From contig NZ_LZSX01000041.1 in the NCBI RefSeq assembly GCF_001665835.1, positions 1 through 33,732 of the forward strand: a stretch of 33,732 bases of DNA, written 5' to 3'. Positions 32,731 to 33,732 of the stretch are shown here, piece by piece (positions within the stretch are counted from its first letter, which is position 1; every line of letters starts with the position of its first letter). This DNA comes from Mycobacterium colombiense. Its GTDB lineage: Bacteria > Actinomycetota > Actinomycetes > Mycobacteriales > Mycobacteriaceae. Position numbers and translations under genes: made by a program. Below the pieces are notes generated by a model. It was not told the DNA's origin. It ran no database searches and worked only from the letters and a program-made list of their open reading frames with translations.

Positions 32731-33732
32731 TCAGAACGTCCTTCTGCTGGCGAGGTAGGAGTGGACTGCGGAGATGACCACGGATCCCTCGCCGACGGCC
32801 GATGCCACCCGCTTGACGGAGTCTGCGCGCACGTCACCGACGGCGAACAGCCCGGGTATCGACGTGGCGAAGCTGTCATGGGTGAGCACGAAGCCCTTGG
32901 CGTCGAGGCCGACACCGATGTCGTGCAGCCAGGTGGTGCAGGGGTCCGCGCCGATCATCAGGAACAGTGCGGCCGCGTCGAGTCGTACGTCCCGGTCGCG
33001 GGCGCGGTCGTGCCAGGTCAGCCCGCTGAGCCGGCCGCTGCCATGGACCGCGGACAGTTCGCAGCGAGGGTGCACGGTGATCCGCTCGTGGTGGGTCAGG
33101 CGCTGCGCCAGGTAGTTCGACATGGTGTCGCGCAGGTCATCGCGGCGGATCAGGACGTGGACGTGGCCGGCGTTTCGCGCGAGAAACAGGGCAGCCTGGC
33201 CGGCGGAGTTGGCGCCCCCGACCACGACGGCGTTCCGCCCGGAGACCAAGTTGGCCTCCAGTTGGCTTGCGGCGTAGTAGACGCCACGGCCCTCCAGATC
33301 GGCCAGGCCAGGCAGGTCCAGGCGCCGGTAGCGAACGCCGCTGGCGATGATCACCGCTGAGGCGAGGAGGTCGTACTCGTCGTCGAGCCGCACCCGAAAC
33401 CCGCCGGGCACCTCCGACAGCCCAGTGACTGAGCGGGGTGATAGAAGCCTGGCCCCGAACTTGACCGCCTGCAGCATCGCCGCCCGTGCCAGTTCAACCC
33501 CGGACACGCCGCGGTAGAAGCCGAGGTAATTCTCGATCCGTGACGAGCTGCCGGCCTGGCCGCCGATGGCGACGTCCTCGACGACGACCACGTCCAGTCC
33601 CTCCGACGCCCCGTACACAGCAGCGGCCAGCCCCGCCGGTCCGGCGCCCACCACCAGCAGGCCACACCGCGAATCGTCGGCGATGCCCCACAGGTCGATT
33701 CCCAGCGCGGTTGCCAGGTCACGTGTGGTCGG
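32731..33732 (-). CDS. Thioredoxin-reductase-like flavoprotein (partial, lacks CxxC)
   Basis: The C-terminal 333 residues of a two-dinucleotide-binding FAD oxidoreductase; the 5' end runs off the window. FAD motif VVGAGPAGLAAAVYGASEG, then GGQAGSSSRIENYLGF, NADPH motif VVGGANSAGQAALFLARN, and the closing FAVGDVRADSVKRVASAVGEG. It is built like thioredoxin reductase, but at the usual CATC site reads GVYYAASQLE with no Cys pair, so it cannot reduce thioredoxin the normal way. The sequence before the FAD motif (TTRDLATALGIDLWG) resembles the larger enzymes that carry a fused N-terminal regulatory domain, so the whole protein is probably about 500 residues or more. Substrate unknown. Confidence 0.82.
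   Translation of the reverse strand, partial: PTTRDLATALGIDLWGIADDSRCGLLVVGAGPAGLAAAVYGASEGLDVVVVEDVAIGGQAGSSSRIENYLGFYRGVSGVELARAAMLQAVKFGARLLSPRSVTGLSEVPGGFRVRLDDEYDLLASAVIIASGVRYRRLDLPGLADLEGRGVYYAASQLEANLVSGRNAVVVGGANSAGQAALFLARNAGHVHVLIRRDDLRDTMSNYLAQRLTHHERITVHPRCELSAVHGSGRLSGLTWHDRARDRDVRLDAAALFLMIGADPCTTWLHDIGVGLDAKGFVLTHDSFATSIPGLFAVGDVRADSVKRVASAVGEGSVVISAVHSYLASRRTF

Overview
The window looks like chromosome from a non-tuberculous Mycobacterium, probably close to the M. avium complex. GC is high, and many families are typically mycobacterial: paired DUF732 secreted proteins, an LdtMt1-like L,D-transpeptidase, an Rv1747-type FHA-ABC exporter, a PknK-like kinase, a mycofactocin-type SDR and tandem GAP/Sap proteins. 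The genus is inferred from these families; the species cannot be fixed. The first 14 bases match part of the Nextera transposase end, so the left edge is probably a raw contig end.

Core-like left part (about 15-21600), dense and mostly ordinary: a partial hypothetical, an MDR oxidoreductase, a PadR-like regulator with a GFGGP repeat head and two matching operator palindromes, a Rv0315-like GH16 glucanase, a GT-C membrane glycosyltransferase, a small conserved protein, two tandem GAP proteins, a putative HExxH protein, a PAP2-diacylglycerol kinase fusion, a coupled polyol pair (mannitol-type dehydrogenase plus xylulokinase), two DUF732 proteins, an Ala/Pro-rich secreted protein with a strong terminator, and the L,D-transpeptidase. 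Next comes a convergent signalling pair, the FHA-ABC exporter facing a 1058-residue membrane kinase whose outer part is twelve kelch repeats, and then the SDR.

Island (from 21682 to at least about 31.9 kb): two identical 47-bp direct repeats (21682-21728 and 23004-23050) are the 3' half of a tRNA-Gly(CCC). Neither is a complete tRNA. A tyrosine-recombinase remnant ends one base before the second copy, and an array of about 22-bp imperfect repeats lies just beyond it. This fits stepwise insertion of elements at one tRNA, whose intact copy should lie to the right of the window. Cargo is a UspA protein; a cytoplasmic subtilase with an alpha/beta hydrolase in one operon; an orphan AT-richer gene; a 785-residue protein joining an NDT/TIR-like domain, TPRs and a calcineurin-like phosphoesterase; and a DUF262/HNH (GmrSD-like) gene that has lost its N-terminus. 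Several resemble anti-phage or conflict proteins, and the three-domain 785-residue protein is the best candidate for an undescribed system.

Right edge: a TetR regulator and a thioredoxin-reductase-like flavoprotein that runs off the window, both high-GC again.
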